64,000 bases of DNA from Sphingobium sp. BYY-5. Lineage in GTDB: Bacteria; Pseudomonadota; Alphaproteobacteria; Sphingomonadales; Sphingomonadaceae. The DNA lies in NCBI RefSeq assembly GCF_022758885.1, contig NZ_JALEBH010000001.1, forward strand, positions 1,674,001 through 1,738,000. Reading direction: 5' to 3'. This document shows positions 19,048-28,872 of this stretch, in pieces. Position 1 is the stretch's first letter. The number at the start of each line of letters is the position of its first letter. The notes under the pieces were generated by a model that made no database searches, was not told the origin of the DNA, and worked only from the letters and a program-made list of their open reading frames with translations. Made by a program: the position numbers and the translations under genes.

Positions 19048-20334
19048 TCAATAGTTGGTCCGCATGGCGCGCATCATCCGTTGCCACCACAGGGGCGCAC
19101 CGAGGCGATGCACGGTCTGCGGCGCAGGCGCCATGGTGCGGAGATCAACCGGGTTGGAAGCGCCGTAGAGCGCCAGTCCCGCCAATGTCGCGAAAGCCGG
19201 CCCACTATGCGCTTCGGGCATGGCGGACAAGCCCCTTGGCCGCCCGATCCGCACGGCTCGGCCCAAAGCGCCCTGCGCATAGTCGGCAATGCCCTTCATT
19301 TCCGCGCCACCGCCGGTCAGCACCACCTGACGGCCCGTGGGTGAGTTGAACCCCATGCCCGCGAGCGCGCCGTTGATTTCGGTCATGATCTGGTTGAGCC
19401 GTTCACAGATGACGCCTACCAGAGCGGCGCGAGTGATCTTGCCGCCTTCGGCATTGGGACCGGCGGCTTGCCCCGCCACGGCAATCTCGCCATGAGGCGA
19501 TGCGATTTCGATCATCTCACGGAAATCGCGCGGATTTTGCATGGCGGAACCATAGAAGCATTTGATCCGTTCCGCTTGGCTGCGACGAATGCCAAAGGCG
19601 GACGCGATGTCGTCGGTAATGTCCGCGGCGCCGATCGGGATCGAATGAAGACCCACCAGCATCCCGCCCGCATAAAGCGACACATTGGTCACGCCCGCGC
19701 CCAGCTCCACCAGCGCGACGCCCAGGTCCCGTTCCTCTTCCGACAGGCAGGCAAGGCCGGTCGCGATCGGCGAAGCGACGATCGAATTGACGTTCAGATA
19801 CGCACCGCGCACGCACAGGTCGAGATTGGCGAGCGGCGCGCCATCCGCCAGCACGACATGAATGTCGACGCCCAGCAGGTCGGCGTGCATCCCCAGCGGC
19901 TTCTTGACCGGCACCCTGCCGTTGATGGTGAAACAGGTCGGCTGGGCGTGGAGGACGATGCGGCCATCGGGGTCGATGCCCTGCTGCCCGGTAGTCAAGA
20001 GATCGTCGATATCGGCCTGCTCGACGCGATAGCCGCCCATGTCGCGCTCGACCGTGACGACATCGCTGACCAGGCTGCCACCGGAAAAGCTGACCCAGAC
20101 ATCCTCGATATTGGTGCCGGCGACGCGCTCGGCCTGCTCCACCGTCTCACGCACAGCCAGTTCGGTGCGCTCCATGTCGGCGATGAAGCCGCGGCGCACG
20201 CCCCGGCTCTCGCGCTGGCCTGTACCCAGGATCGCGAGTTCACCGGTGTCGGTGCGTCCCGCGATCAGCGCGGACACCTTCCAGGAGCCAATGTCGATCG
20301 CGGTAAAGAGCTTTTCGACCTTGGGCTGCGCCAT
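19048..20334 (-). CDS. ftsA: Cell division protein FtsA
   Basis: A 428-aa actin-like ATPase that tethers FtsZ to the membrane and recruits the divisome. Actin-fold motifs are FTAIDIGSWKVSALIA, VALVELGAGVTNVSLY and VVLTGGGAEMKGI. The C-terminal WWQRMMRAMRTNY is a short amphipathic helix consistent with the membrane-targeting sequence. The start at 20334 (MAQPKVEKLF) is chosen because residues upstream are a shadow of ftsQ. Confidence 0.97.
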   Translation of the reverse strand: MAQPKVEKLFTAIDIGSWKVSALIAGRTDTGELAILGTGQRESRGVRRGFIADMERTELAVRETVEQAERVAGTNIEDVWVSFSGGSLVSDVVTVERDMGGYRVEQADIDDLLTTGQQGIDPDGRIVLHAQPTCFTINGRVPVKKPLGMHADLLGVDIHVVLADGAPLANLDLCVRGAYLNVNSIVASPIATGLACLSEEERDLGVALVELGAGVTNVSLYAGGMLVGLHSIPIGAADITDDIASAFGIRRSQAERIKCFYGSAMQNPRDFREMIEIASPHGEIAVAGQAAGPNAEGGKITRAALVGVICERLNQIMTEINGALAGMGFNSPTGRQVVLTGGGAEMKGIADYAQGALGRAVRIGRPRGLSAMPEAHSGPAFATLAGLALYGASNPVDLRTMAPAPQTVHRLGAPLWWQRMMRAMRTNY

Positions 20335-20338
20335 GGAT

Positions 20339-21304
20339 CTAGCCTTCCTCGCCTTCGGCCGGCGCCTTGGCGCCCAGCAGCTTGCCGGTCGCCGCCGCGT
20401 CCGTCGGCTTCTCCTCGACCCGACCCTGCGGCAGGCGCAGGACGAAGCGGTCGGGATCGCGCATGTCGAACTTGACGATGCCCCGGCCAAGCAGCCGGTT
20501 AACCCCGTCCATCCGCGCGAAATTCACCAGGGCGGAGGCCGACTCCTTGTCACCTTCCGGCAGAGAGAGCGTTTCCCCCGACTGAAAGCGCAGATCCCAG
20601 CGCCGGTTCCCGACCCAGGTCGCACCGGCGAGCATCGGCTTCAGGGCGGGCGCGTTCTCCATCAGCTTGTTGAGGCCGGCGGTCTGGAGGTTGGCGTTGG
20701 GACCGACGACCAGCGGAAGATCAGGCACGGCGTTGGCGGCGACCGATTGAAGCACCACGCCCTGTACGTCGATCAGGTGCAACTGGCCGTCATGCTGCCA
20801 CACCGCGACCGGATCACGCTCGACAATGTCCACGACCAAAGTGTCGGGCAAACGGCGGGAAATGCGGGCGTCCTTGACCCAGCCCAGTTTCAGCATCTCT
20901 GTCCGGACCTTGGGCAGGTCGAGCGAGAGCATGGAGCGGTCCACCTGACCCAGCGCGATATTGTAGACGGACTGTTCGTCCATCCGCTCGACGCCGCGCA
21001 CCTCGACCTTCTCGACCTCGAAACCGGCGCGGGCGGCGATGTCTGCCGCCTGCTGCCGGGCCATGCCGGGCAGGCCCATGAAGATGGCGATGGCGATGGC
21101 GACGCCGCCGACGATGGCAACGATGGCCCAGCTCGCCATGCGCTGGAGCGTGGCTTCGCTGACGGGGATCAGTTCGATCAGCCGGTCGACCCAGCTCTGG
21201 CGCTTGAGCGCACGGCCGCCCTTGGTCGACCTGCCTCCGCCCGCCTTGCCCCTGGGGCTGCTCAGTCGCGCGGTGCCGCCGCGCCGAATGCGTGCCTCAG
21301 CCAT
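20339..21304 (-). CDS. ftsQ: Cell division protein FtsQ
   Basis: A 321-aa bitopic protein. An Arg/Lys-rich cytoplasmic tail of about 60 residues precedes one membrane helix (about 60-80). The periplasmic POTRA-type region begins FEVEKVEVRGVERMDE, followed by the FtsQ domain with WVKDARISRRLPDTLVVDIVE. It links early and late divisome proteins through FtsB/FtsL. It overlaps ddl by eight bases, indicating coupled translation, and ends four bases before ftsA. Confidence 0.95.
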   Translation of the reverse strand: MAEARIRRGGTARLSSPRGKAGGGRSTKGGRALKRQSWVDRLIELIPVSEATLQRMASWAIVAIVGGVAIAIAIFMGLPGMARQQAADIAARAGFEVEKVEVRGVERMDEQSVYNIALGQVDRSMLSLDLPKVRTEMLKLGWVKDARISRRLPDTLVVDIVERDPVAVWQHDGQLHLIDVQGVVLQSVAANAVPDLPLVVGPNANLQTAGLNKLMENAPALKPMLAGATWVGNRRWDLRFQSGETLSLPEGDKESASALVNFARMDGVNRLLGRGIVKFDMRDPDRFVLRLPQGRVEEKPTDAAATGKLLGAKAPAEGEEG

Positions 21305-22262
21305 GTCCGCCCCCAGAAATTTCCTGGCCTTCGGCGCGGGTCAGCGCCTCCTCGACAATAGTCTCCACCAGCGTCGCATAGTCAATGCCCAGCTTGGCCG
21401 CCTGTTCGGGGACAAGGCTGAGCGGCGTCATGCCCGGCTGGGTATTCACCTCCAGCAGATAGAGACCTTCCACGCCCTGATTGTCGTCCCAGCGGAAATC
21501 GGAGCGTGATGCGCCTTTGCAACCCAGCAACTGGTGGGCGCGCAACGCGATCGCCTTGCACGCCTCGGTGATTTCGGGCGGGATGTTGGCGGGGCAGACA
21601 TGCTCCGTCATGCCGTCGGTATATTTGGCGTCAAAATCGTAGAAGCCGCTTTTGGGGCGCAGTTCCGTCACGAGCAGCGCTTCGTCGCCCAGCACGGCGG
21701 TGGTGAGTTCCCGCCCGCGAATATAGGGTTCGGCGAGCAGCTCGGGAAATTCCTGCCACGGACCAACGACATCACGACCGATGGGCGAGCCATAATTGCC
21801 TTCGGCGGTGACGATGGCCACGCCGACCGAGCTGCCCTCATTCACCGGCTTCAACACATAGGGGCGCGGCAGCGGATCGCCTGCATAAAGGCTTTCGCTT
21901 TCCACGATATGGCCACCGGGCATCGGGATGCCATGGGGAACGAGCGCCTGCTTGGTGAGTTGCTTGTCGATCGCGATGACTGAGGTGGCGAGGCCCGAAT
22001 GGGTATAGGTAAGACCCATCAGGTCCATCATGCCCTGCACCGTGCCGTCCTCTCCAGGGACGCCATGAAGCGCGTTGAACACGACATCGGCCCTGGTCTC
22101 CGCCAATCGCAGGGCGACGTTGCGATCCATGTCGATCCGCGTGACCCGATGCCCGCGCGATTCCAGCGCCTTGGCAACGCCCTCGCCCGAAGACAGCGAC
22201 ACCGGCCGCTCCGCCGACCAGCCGCCCATCAGAACAGCGACATGCCAGGGACCACGGGTCAT
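21297..22262 (-). CDS. ddl: D-alanine--D-alanine ligase
   Basis: A 321-aa ATP-grasp enzyme that makes the D-Ala-D-Ala dipeptide for MurF. Signatures include MGGWSAERPVSLSSG at the N-terminus, NALHGVPGEDGTVQG, KPVNEGSSVGVAI and LEVNTQPGMTPLSL near the C-terminus. It is located between murB and ftsQ as is usual in this lineage. Upstream of it lies a palindrome doublet rather than a close junction with murB. Confidence 0.97.
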   Translation of the reverse strand: MTRGPWHVAVLMGGWSAERPVSLSSGEGVAKALESRGHRVTRIDMDRNVALRLAETRADVVFNALHGVPGEDGTVQGMMDLMGLTYTHSGLATSVIAIDKQLTKQALVPHGIPMPGGHIVESESLYAGDPLPRPYVLKPVNEGSSVGVAIVTAEGNYGSPIGRDVVGPWQEFPELLAEPYIRGRELTTAVLGDEALLVTELRPKSGFYDFDAKYTDGMTEHVCPANIPPEITEACKAIALRAHQLLGCKGASRSDFRWDDNQGVEGLYLLEVNTQPGMTPLSLVPEQAAKLGIDYATLVETIVEEALTRAEGQEISGGGHG

Positions 22263-22288
22263 GCGATATGCTCCAGAATATTATCCAC

Positions 22289-22374
22289 CGTCATCCCAGC
22301 GAAGGCTGGGATCTCACTGCCTTTTGGCGCAGCGCATGAAGAAAAGAGAGAACCCAGCCTCCGCTGGGATGACG
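22289..22374. repeat. Inverted palindrome doublet, 'ATCCCAGC' family, between murB and ddl
   Basis: Left arm 22289-22315 has CGTC then stem ATCCCAGC, loop GAAG, and tail CTC. Right arm 22348-22374 is the inverted counterpart with loop GGAG. Same design as the CTCCTGC family: an 8-bp stem, a four-base loop and a short fixed tail. Confidence 0.9.
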
Positions 22375-22392
22375 GGGTGAAAGGAGGTGATG

Positions 22393-23307
22393 TCATTTCG
22401 CCACCCCGACCCGCTGAATTTCCCATTCCAGTTCGACGCCGCTCTTTTCCTTCACGCGCCGCCGTACTTCCTCGCCCAACGCTTCGATGTCGGCGCTGGT
22501 GGCGTCGCCTAAGTTGAGGAGGAAGTTGGTGTGCTTCTCGCTCACCTGCGCACCGCCCAGAACCAGGCCACGGCACCCGGCTTCATCGACCAAGGCCCAG
22601 GCCTTGTGGCCCTCCGGGTTCTTGAAGGTGGAGCCGCCGGTCTTGCTGCGCAGCGGCTGGCTTTCCTCGCGCGCGGCGGCAATGCGATCCATTTCGGCCT
22701 GGATCGCGGCGGGTTCGCCGGGATGGCCGCGGAAGGTCGCACTCACTACGACCGCGCCTTCGGGCAGGGTCGAATGGCGATAGGTGTAGCCAAGATCAGC
22801 GTTGGAGAGCGTCACCCGCTCGCCCGAACGCAAGACGACGTCGCATTCGATAAGGATGTCGCACGTCTCGCGGCCATAGGCGCCGCCGTTCATCCGCACG
22901 AAGCCGCCGACCGTGCCGGGAATGGAACGCAGAAATTCGAGGCCCGCCACGCCCGCATCGCGCGCAGTGGAGGAAACGAGAATCCCCGACGCGCCGCCGC
23001 CGCAGACGAGCGTGGTGGCGTCAAGGCTCTCGACCTTCGCGAAGGGCTTGCCCAGCCGCACGACCACGCCCGGCACGCCGCCATCGCGGACGATGAGGTT
23101 GGAACCAAGGCCGAGCGCCATGACCGGCACCGACGGATCGAGCTGGCCAAGAAAATCGGAGAGATCTTCGGCATCCTTCGGTTCGAACAACCATTGCGCC
23201 GCACCGCCCGCCTTGAACCAGACGAGCGGGGCCAACGGAGCATCCCCCTTGAGCGTGCCGCGAACGAGCGGAAGGGCAAGCGTCACCGTCAACCGCGAAC
23301 ACCCCAC
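22393..23307 (-). CDS. murB: UDP-N-acetylmuramate dehydrogenase
   Basis: A 304-aa FAD enzyme that reduces UDP-GlcNAc-enolpyruvate to UDP-MurNAc. FAD-binding ALGLGSNLIVRDGG and the blocks IPGTVGGFVRMNGGAYG and GGSTFKNPEGHKAW are visible; the catalytic Ser is in the STF segment. The start is uncertain. A GTG at 23307 overlaps the upstream 65-aa gene by 19 bases; GTG at 23286 is another choice and would lie after that gene's stop. Confidence 0.95.
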   Translation of the reverse strand: MGCSRLTVTLALPLVRGTLKGDAPLAPLVWFKAGGAAQWLFEPKDAEDLSDFLGQLDPSVPVMALGLGSNLIVRDGGVPGVVVRLGKPFAKVESLDATTLVCGGGASGILVSSTARDAGVAGLEFLRSIPGTVGGFVRMNGGAYGRETCDILIECDVVLRSGERVTLSNADLGYTYRHSTLPEGAVVVSATFRGHPGEPAAIQAEMDRIAAAREESQPLRSKTGGSTFKNPEGHKAWALVDEAGCRGLVLGGAQVSEKHTNFLLNLGDATSADIEALGEEVRRRVKEKSGVELEWEIQRVGVAK

Positions 23308-23486
23308 AGGCTCATCCAGCTTTTCATCGCCTTCATGCCCGCCTGCCCCGCTTCATGCGCGGCCATGTTGGCCTTCACATTGCGCTGCGCTGCTTCCACC
23401 ATACCGCGCGCAGCCTCGACACCCTGCATCTGGGCGTCGATCATGCGCTTCTGCATTTCCAGGCCAACGGCGAACAGTTCGAACAT
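23289..23486 (-). CDS. Small helical protein between murC and murB
   Basis: A 65-aa protein, [14 protein letters not shown] at the start and MKSWMSLWGVRG at the end. It has no signal peptide and is rich in Ala, Met and Gln in a heptad-like pattern, suggesting one or two amphipathic helices. Its ATG overlaps the murC stop by one base (TGATG), so translation is coupled, and it overlaps the murB start. I do not recognise a characterised family. Embedding in the cell-wall cluster suggests a role in wall synthesis or division, without direct evidence. Confidence 0.65.
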   Translation of the reverse strand: MFELFAVGLEMQKRMIDAQMQGVEAARGMVEAAQRNVKANMAAHEAGQAGMKAMKSWMSLWGVRG

Positions 23487-24913
23487 CAGACGGCTTCCTT
23501 CACCTTGTCGGTAACGGCCGGGGCGAGGCCCGCCGCCCATTTGGTAATGTCGCCAGCACCCAGGCAGATGACCATGTCGTCGGGCTGGATGTCGGCGGCG
23601 AGGACCGATGCCAGTTCGTCGGCATCGGCGATGGTCGAGGCGTGGCGATGGCCCCGGCGCTTGAGGCCGGCGACCAGCGCCGCGCTGTCCACACCTTCGA
23701 TCGGCTGCTCGCCAGCGGTGTAGACCGGGGCGGCATAGACCATGTCGGCGTCGTTGAAGGCCTGCTGAAACTCGTCCATCAGGTCATGGAGACGGGTGAA
23801 GCGGTGCGGCTGGACCACGGCGATGACGCGCCCTTTCGCGCCTTCGCGCGCAGCGGCGAGCACGGCGCGGATTTCGACCGGGTGATGGCCATAATCGTCG
23901 ATGACGGTGGCGATCCCGTCGCCCGTCGCGATCTCGCCGACCTTGGTGAAGCGGCGCTTGACGCCCCCGAACTTCTCGAAACCCGTGCATATGACGCTAT
24001 GGGGAATGCCAAGCTGCAGGGCCACGCCTATCGCAGCCAAACTATTGGAAACATTATGTTTTCCTGGCATTGGCAGCATGACGTCGTCGATCTTCTCGAC
24101 CTTGCCGTCGCGATCGCGGATGACGACGTCGAAAATATTGCCGCCGGGCACCGGCCGCACATTTTCCCCGCGAATATCGGCCTGCGCCGAGAAGCCGTAG
24201 GTGACGATGCGGCGGTCCTGCACGCGCGGCAATATGGCCTGCACTTCGGGATGGTCGAGGCAGAGCATCGCCGCGCCATAAAAAGGCACGTTGCCGACAA
24301 ACTCGACGAAGGCGTCCTTCACCCGGTCGAAATTGCCATAATGATCGAGATGCTCCGGATCGATGTTGGTCACGACCGCGATCGTGCCGTCGAGGCGCAG
24401 GAAGCTGCCGTCGCTCTCGTCGGCCTCCACCACCATCCAGTCGCTGTTGCCCAGGCGCGCGTTGGAGCCATAGCTGTTGATGATGCCGCCGTTGATGACG
24501 GTCGGGTCCACCCCGCCCGCATCCAGCAGCGCCGCGACCATCGAGGTGGTCGTGGTCTTGCCATGGGTGCCCGCGACCGCGACGGTCGACTTCAAGCGCA
24601 TCAGTTCGGCCAGCATCTCGGCGCGGCGAATGACGGGGATGCGGGTCTCCAGCGCCAGTTCGACCTCCGGATTGCCGCGCTTGATCGCGGTGGAGGTGAC
24701 GACCACGGCGGCGTCGCCCAGATTTTCGGCCTTGTGGCCGATCATCACCTTGATACCCTTCTTGCGCAGACCTTCCACGACATAGCCTTCGGCAACGTCA
24801 CTGCCCTGCACGCTATAACCCAGATTATGCATCACCTCGGCAATACCGGACATGCCGATGCCGCCGATGCCGATGAAATGGATCGTGCCGATGTCGGTGC
24901 CGACACCCTTCAT
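23486..24913 (-). CDS. murC: UDP-N-acetylmuramate--L-alanine ligase
   Basis: A 475-aa Mur ligase that adds L-Ala to UDP-MurNAc. The N-terminal dinucleotide-like loop [16 protein letters not shown], the ATP-binding [13 protein letters not shown] and the Mur block [10 protein letters not shown] are visible. The start at 24913 ([13 protein letters not shown]) is clear; the open frame continues upstream through a palindromic repeat that is not part of the protein. It lies between murG and the 65-aa gene. Confidence 0.97.
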   Translation of the reverse strand: MKGVGTDIGTIHFIGIGGIGMSGIAEVMHNLGYSVQGSDVAEGYVVEGLRKKGIKVMIGHKAENLGDAAVVVTSTAIKRGNPEVELALETRIPVIRRAEMLAELMRLKSTVAVAGTHGKTTTTSMVAALLDAGGVDPTVINGGIINSYGSNARLGNSDWMVVEADESDGSFLRLDGTIAVVTNIDPEHLDHYGNFDRVKDAFVEFVGNVPFYGAAMLCLDHPEVQAILPRVQDRRIVTYGFSAQADIRGENVRPVPGGNIFDVVIRDRDGKVEKIDDVMLPMPGKHNVSNSLAAIGVALQLGIPHSVICTGFEKFGGVKRRFTKVGEIATGDGIATVIDDYGHHPVEIRAVLAAAREGAKGRVIAVVQPHRFTRLHDLMDEFQQAFNDADMVYAAPVYTAGEQPIEGVDSAALVAGLKRRGHRHASTIADADELASVLAADIQPDDMVICLGAGDITKWAAGLAPAVTDKVKEAV

Positions 24914-24919
24914 GCTATT

Positions 24920-25045
24920 CCTCCCCAATATGGGGAGGGGGACCGCCGCGAAGCGGTGGTGGAGGGGGTTCCCCCCACACGCCGCACCGGGAGGATCGCC
25001 CCCTCCGTCAGCCCTTCGGGCTGCCACCTCCCCGTACCGGGGAGG
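24920..25045. repeat. Palindromic repeat between murG and murC
   Basis: Outer hairpins CCTCCCC-AATAT-GGGGAGG and CCTCCCC-GTACC-GGGGAGG bracket inner inverted segments (ACCGCCGCGAAGCGGTGGT and AGCCCTTCGGGCT). It is a compound palindrome related in style, but not in inner sequence, to the copies at 2412 and 12277. It fills the intergenic space. Confidence 0.85.
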
Positions 25046-25061
25046 ATTTTGAATATAGAAA

Positions 25062-26243
25062 TCACGCCGGAACACCCCGCAAATTGAGCGTGGTCGGGGC
25101 CGGGCCGGCCTTGACCGGGTCGTTCATGATCGGCGCCTTGCCGATGCTTTCGAGCAGGTCGGCCATGTCGCGCGCGGCGTCGGGGCGGCCGCAGTTGCGG
25201 GCGCGCTTCGCCGCGTTCTGAAGCGCGCCGGGTTCGAGCGCCATCTTCTGCATCTGCTTGGCGAGTTCGACGGCGGTAAAGCGCGCCTGCGCTATGGTGC
25301 GCGCGCCGCCCGCCTCGGTCATTTCCTTCGCGTTGGCGGTCTGATGATCGTCCATGGCGCTGGGCAGCGGGATCAGGATCGCCGGGCGGCCCGCGCAGGT
25401 CAGTTCCGCCAGCGTCGATGCGCCCGCGCGCGCGATCACCAGATGCGACCAGCCCAGCTTTTCGGGCACATCGTTGAAATAGGTGGCGAGATCGGCGGGG
25501 ATTTCCATCTCCGCATAGGTTTTGCGCACGCGCTCAATATCCTCGGCGCGGCATTGCTGCGTCACCTGGAGTCGGCGGCGCAGCGCGACCGGGAGCATCG
25601 ACAGCCCCTCCGGCACGACGCTGGAGAGCACGGTCGCGCCCTGGCTGCCGCCGATCACCAACACGCGGAAGACGCTTTCGTCGGTCAGCGCGGGAAATTC
25701 CTCGTCGCGCAGCGCCTTTACTTCCTCGCGCACCGGGTTGCCGATCAGATGCACCTTGGCGGCATATCGCCCTTTGAGACGCTCGACCTGCGGATAGGCG
25801 GTGGCGATGGCGTCGACCCGCCCGGCAAGCAGGCGGTTGACCCGGCCCAGCACCGCATTCTGTTCATGAAGAGCGGTCGGGATGCCGTCCGCCAGCGCGC
25901 CCAGCAGCGCGGGCATGGCGGGATAGCCGCCAAAGCCGACCACGGCGGTCGGGCGGAATGTCTCGTTCAACCGGCGGGCCATGGCGCGCCCGGCCAGGAT
26001 CGCCTTGAGCGCGCGGGGCCAGCTCGCCGGATTCCTGGTCATGCGCCCGGCGGGCATGACATGGACCTGCGCCCGATTGTCCGGCGCATGATCGAAGATG
26101 CCGGGAATCCTGGCGCCCCGCTCATCGGTGACGAGGGCGACATGATGGCCGCGCGCCATCAGTTCCTCGGCCACGGCATGGGCTGGAATCATATGACCCC
26201 CCGTCCCGCCGGCGGCGAGGACGAAGTGACGGGAAATGCTCAT
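25062..26243 (-). CDS. murG: UDP-GlcNAc--undecaprenyl-PP-MurNAc-pentapeptide GlcNAc transferase
   Basis: A 393-aa GT-B glycosyltransferase that converts lipid I to lipid II on the inner face of the membrane. Signatures are the N-terminal [38 protein letters not shown] and the donor-binding [14 protein letters not shown]. The start at 26243 overlaps the ftsW stop by four bases (ATGA). Residues upstream in the same frame are antisense noise from ftsW. Confidence 0.97.
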   Translation of the reverse strand: MSISRHFVLAAGGTGGHMIPAHAVAEELMARGHHVALVTDERGARIPGIFDHAPDNRAQVHVMPAGRMTRNPASWPRALKAILAGRAMARRLNETFRPTAVVGFGGYPAMPALLGALADGIPTALHEQNAVLGRVNRLLAGRVDAIATAYPQVERLKGRYAAKVHLIGNPVREEVKALRDEEFPALTDESVFRVLVIGGSQGATVLSSVVPEGLSMLPVALRRRLQVTQQCRAEDIERVRKTYAEMEIPADLATYFNDVPEKLGWSHLVIARAGASTLAELTCAGRPAILIPLPSAMDDHQTANAKEMTEAGGARTIAQARFTAVELAKQMQKMALEPGALQNAAKRARNCGRPDAARDMADLLESIGKAPIMNDPVKAGPAPTTLNLRGVPA

Positions 26244-27442
26244 CGACCACTCCATTTGACGACCGTGTGCCGACCCATGAAGGGGTTGCGCCGCGTGAAT
26301 GCGAGCAGCAGGCCGACGCCGATACAAAGCGCCAGCATAGAGGAGCCACCGTAGCTGATAAAGGGCAGCGTCATGCCCTTGGACGGAAATATCTGCGCAT
26401 TGACGCCCATGTTGATGATCGCCTGCAACCCGAACTGGGTGGTGAGGCCGGCGGCGGCGAGGATGGTGAAATTATCCTCCTCATCCAGCAGGCGCAGCAG
26501 CACGCGCACCACGATGGCAAGGTAGACGCAGGCGATGGCGATGCAGGCGAGCAGGCCGAACTCCTCCCCGATCACCGAGAAGATATAGTCGGTATGCGCT
26601 TCGGGCAGGCGGAACTTGTTCTGCCCCCCGCCCGGCCCGACGCCGGTGAAGCCGCCATGGGTGATGGTGCGGAAGGCAAGGTCGGTCTGGTCCGGGCCGG
26701 TATCCATCTGCACACCGATCCCCAGGAAGTCATTGATGCGCTGACGGCCATTTTCGTAAAACATATAGACCGCGATCAACCCGGCCAGGCCCGCGCCGCC
26801 CAGCATGGCGATCCAGCGCATCTCCAGCCCCGACAGCAGCAGCAGGCATCCCCAGCAGGCAAGGAAAATCACCGTCTGGCCGAAATCGGGCTGGCGCATC
26901 AGGATCGCGGCGATCAGCAACGTCATGACGCCGGTCAACGGCATCACCGGCAGGCTCTGATCCTTGGTGCGCAGCGACAGCAGCCAGGCAAGCGTCACCA
27001 CATAAGCCGGTTTCAGAAATTCGGAGGGCTGGAAGCGGAAGCCCGGCAGGTCGATCCAGCGCTTGGCGCCGTTCACCGTCGACCCCAGCAGCGGCACGAA
27101 CAGCAGCATCAGGAAGAAGAAGGCGCACAGGAAGATCGCCAGCCGCCGCGCCTGCGGCCGGGGCAGCATGGAGATGACCAGCATGATCGGCAGGCCGATG
27201 AACACCCACATGAGCTGACGGTAGAAATAGATGAGCGGATTGACCGCGATCTGCGCGGTCGACCGGTCGATCGCGGCGACGGGGGATGCGGCGGCGACGG
27301 CGACCAGGCCGATCGCCATCAAGGTGACGATCAACGACAGGAGGACGCGGTCGATTTCCCAGAACCAGATGGCAAGCGCCGTCCGCTCACGCGGAACGGT
27401 GCGGGTGCGAAAGCCCTTCACCAGTTCGCCAGCCTTGGACAT
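26240..27442 (-). CDS. ftsW: Lipid II polymerase / division protein FtsW
   Basis: A 400-aa SEDS-family protein with about ten membrane segments. It polymerises septal glycan strands with the transpeptidase FtsI. Family blocks include GSTVNGAKRWIDLPGFRFQPSE, GPGGGQNKFRLPEAHTDYIFS and the C-terminal LPFISYGGSSML. The ATG at 27442 has AGGGA upstream and is preferred; an in-frame ATG at 27463 adds seven residues. It lies between murD and murG. Confidence 0.96.
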   Translation of the reverse strand: MSKAGELVKGFRTRTVPRERTALAIWFWEIDRVLLSLIVTLMAIGLVAVAAASPVAAIDRSTAQIAVNPLIYFYRQLMWVFIGLPIMLVISMLPRPQARRLAIFLCAFFFLMLLFVPLLGSTVNGAKRWIDLPGFRFQPSEFLKPAYVVTLAWLLSLRTKDQSLPVMPLTGVMTLLIAAILMRQPDFGQTVIFLACWGCLLLLSGLEMRWIAMLGGAGLAGLIAVYMFYENGRQRINDFLGIGVQMDTGPDQTDLAFRTITHGGFTGVGPGGGQNKFRLPEAHTDYIFSVIGEEFGLLACIAIACVYLAIVVRVLLRLLDEEDNFTILAAAGLTTQFGLQAIINMGVNAQIFPSKGMTLPFISYGGSSMLALCIGVGLLLAFTRRNPFMGRHTVVKWSGR

Positions 27443-27488
27443 CCCTGTTCCCTTTCTACCCATCGCGCCGCCCCGAAACCTTCTTCCT

Positions 27489-28868
27489 TTATTCCAGCGC
27501 GTTCACGGCCGCGGCGAAAGCATCGCCGCGCGCCTCGAAATCCCGAAACTGATCGAAGCTGGCGCAAGCCGGCGACAACAGCACCACATCGCCCGGCCGG
27601 GCGATACGCGCGGCGCGCCGGACGGCGGCGCTTAGCATCTCGCTGTCATCCACCGCCATAGAGGCACGCAGCAGATCGGCGAACATATGCCCCGCTTCAC
27701 CGATAGTATAGGCATGGGCGATATTGGCGAAATGCGGGGCGCACTCGTCCAGATTATCGGTCTTGGCGAGACCGCCAACGATCCAGTGGATGCGAGGCTT
27801 GCCGTCCCGTGGCGGCCAGGCGGCGAGCGCCGGCGCGGTCGATGCGGGATTGGTCGCCTTGCTGTCGTTGACGTAGAGGACGCCGTTCAGGGTGCGGACC
27901 GCCTGCATCCGGTGGGGGAGGCTGGCGTAGCTGGCGAGGGCGCTGGCGATGGTCGCGTCGTCGATGCCCAGCGCCTTTGCTACGGCGATGGCGACCGCCG
28001 CATTCTGGGCGTTGTGCGGGCCTTGAAGCGCGGGCCATGTGAGTTGGTCGACGGGGTTGATGTCGGTTGATTGCACCTTCATCACGCCGTGCTCCTGCGA
28101 AAGCAGGAGCCCAGGATCGAGCGCTTCGCCAGAGCTTGTGCTCCTGCTTTCGCAGGAGCACAAGCTCTCGGCAATTTTGCGGCTCGGTCCGTCTTCCGCT
28201 GCAATCACCGCCACATGCTTTGGCGACTGCATCGCGAACAGCCGGGCCTTCGACGCCACATAGCCCTCAAAGCCATTATAGCGATCCAGATGGTCCGGCG
28301 TGATGTTGAGCAGCACCGCGACATCGCAGTCGAGGCTGTGGGTCAGGTCGATCTGGTAGCTGGACAGTTCCAGCACATAGACGCCCACACCATGCAGGTT
28401 CGGCTCCAGCGGCGGCTGGCTGAGGATCGGCAGGCCGATATTGCCGCCCATGACCGTGGGATAGCCCGCCTGCCCAACGATATGGTGGATCAGCGCGGTG
28501 GTGGTCGACTTGCCGTTGGTGCCGGTGATGCCGACAACCTTGTGCGGCGGCAGCGTGGGCCGGGCGAGCGCGAACAGTTCGATGTCGCCGATGATCGGCA
28601 CGCCCGCCAGCTTCGCACGCATCGCGATGGGATGTTTGTTGAGCGGCACGCCCGGCGAGACGACGATGCCGTCGAAGCCGGACAGGTCGATCTCCATGGG
28701 ATCGCCCAGTTCCGCCTTGTCCGCGACCAGCGCGCGCGCTTCCTCCCGGCTGTCCCAGGCGACGACGCGCGCACCGCTCGCCACCAGCGTATCGACCGTG
28801 GCGAGGCCAGAGCGCGCCAGGCCCAGCACCGCGTAGCTCTTGCCCCTGAATGCCTCCGAAACGATCAT
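27489..28868 (-). CDS. murD: UDP-MurNAc-L-Ala--D-glutamate ligase carrying a repeat-derived insert
   Basis: A 459-aa Mur ligase adding D-Glu. The ATP loop VVGITGTNGKSTTTAL, ELSSYQIDLTHSL and the C-terminal block YVNDSKATNPAS are intact. Residues about 236-261 are translated from a palindromic doublet inserted in frame (segment beginning CSCESRSTSS). The insert falls in the central domain before the conserved GPHNAQNAAVA, where MurD proteins have a variable loop. As MurD is essential and no other copy is seen here, the protein is presumably active with the insert. Confidence 0.95.
   Translation of the reverse strand: MIVSEAFRGKSYAVLGLARSGLATVDTLVASGARVVAWDSREEARALVADKAELGDPMEIDLSGFDGIVVSPGVPLNKHPIAMRAKLAGVPIIGDIELFALARPTLPPHKVVGITGTNGKSTTTALIHHIVGQAGYPTVMGGNIGLPILSQPPLEPNLHGVGVYVLELSSYQIDLTHSLDCDVAVLLNITPDHLDRYNGFEGYVASKARLFAMQSPKHVAVIAAEDGPSRKIAESLCSCESRSTSSGEALDPGLLLSQEHGVMKVQSTDINPVDQLTWPALQGPHNAQNAAVAIAVAKALGIDDATIASALASYASLPHRMQAVRTLNGVLYVNDSKATNPASTAPALAAWPPRDGKPRIHWIVGGLAKTDNLDECAPHFANIAHAYTIGEAGHMFADLLRASMAVDDSEMLSAAVRRAARIARPGDVVLLSPACASFDQFRDFEARGDAFAAAVNALE
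28089..28161. repeat. Palindrome doublet, 'CTCCTGC' family, inside murD
   Basis: Left arm 28089-28115 has stem GCTCCTGC, loop GAAA and tail CCCAGG. Right arm 28138-28161 is inverted, with an extra flanking inverted repeat AGAGCTT/AAGCTCT. It keeps the murD frame open. The arms are the same as in the intergenic copies at 8486 and 10813. Confidence 0.9.
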
Positions 28869-28872
28869 CCGC

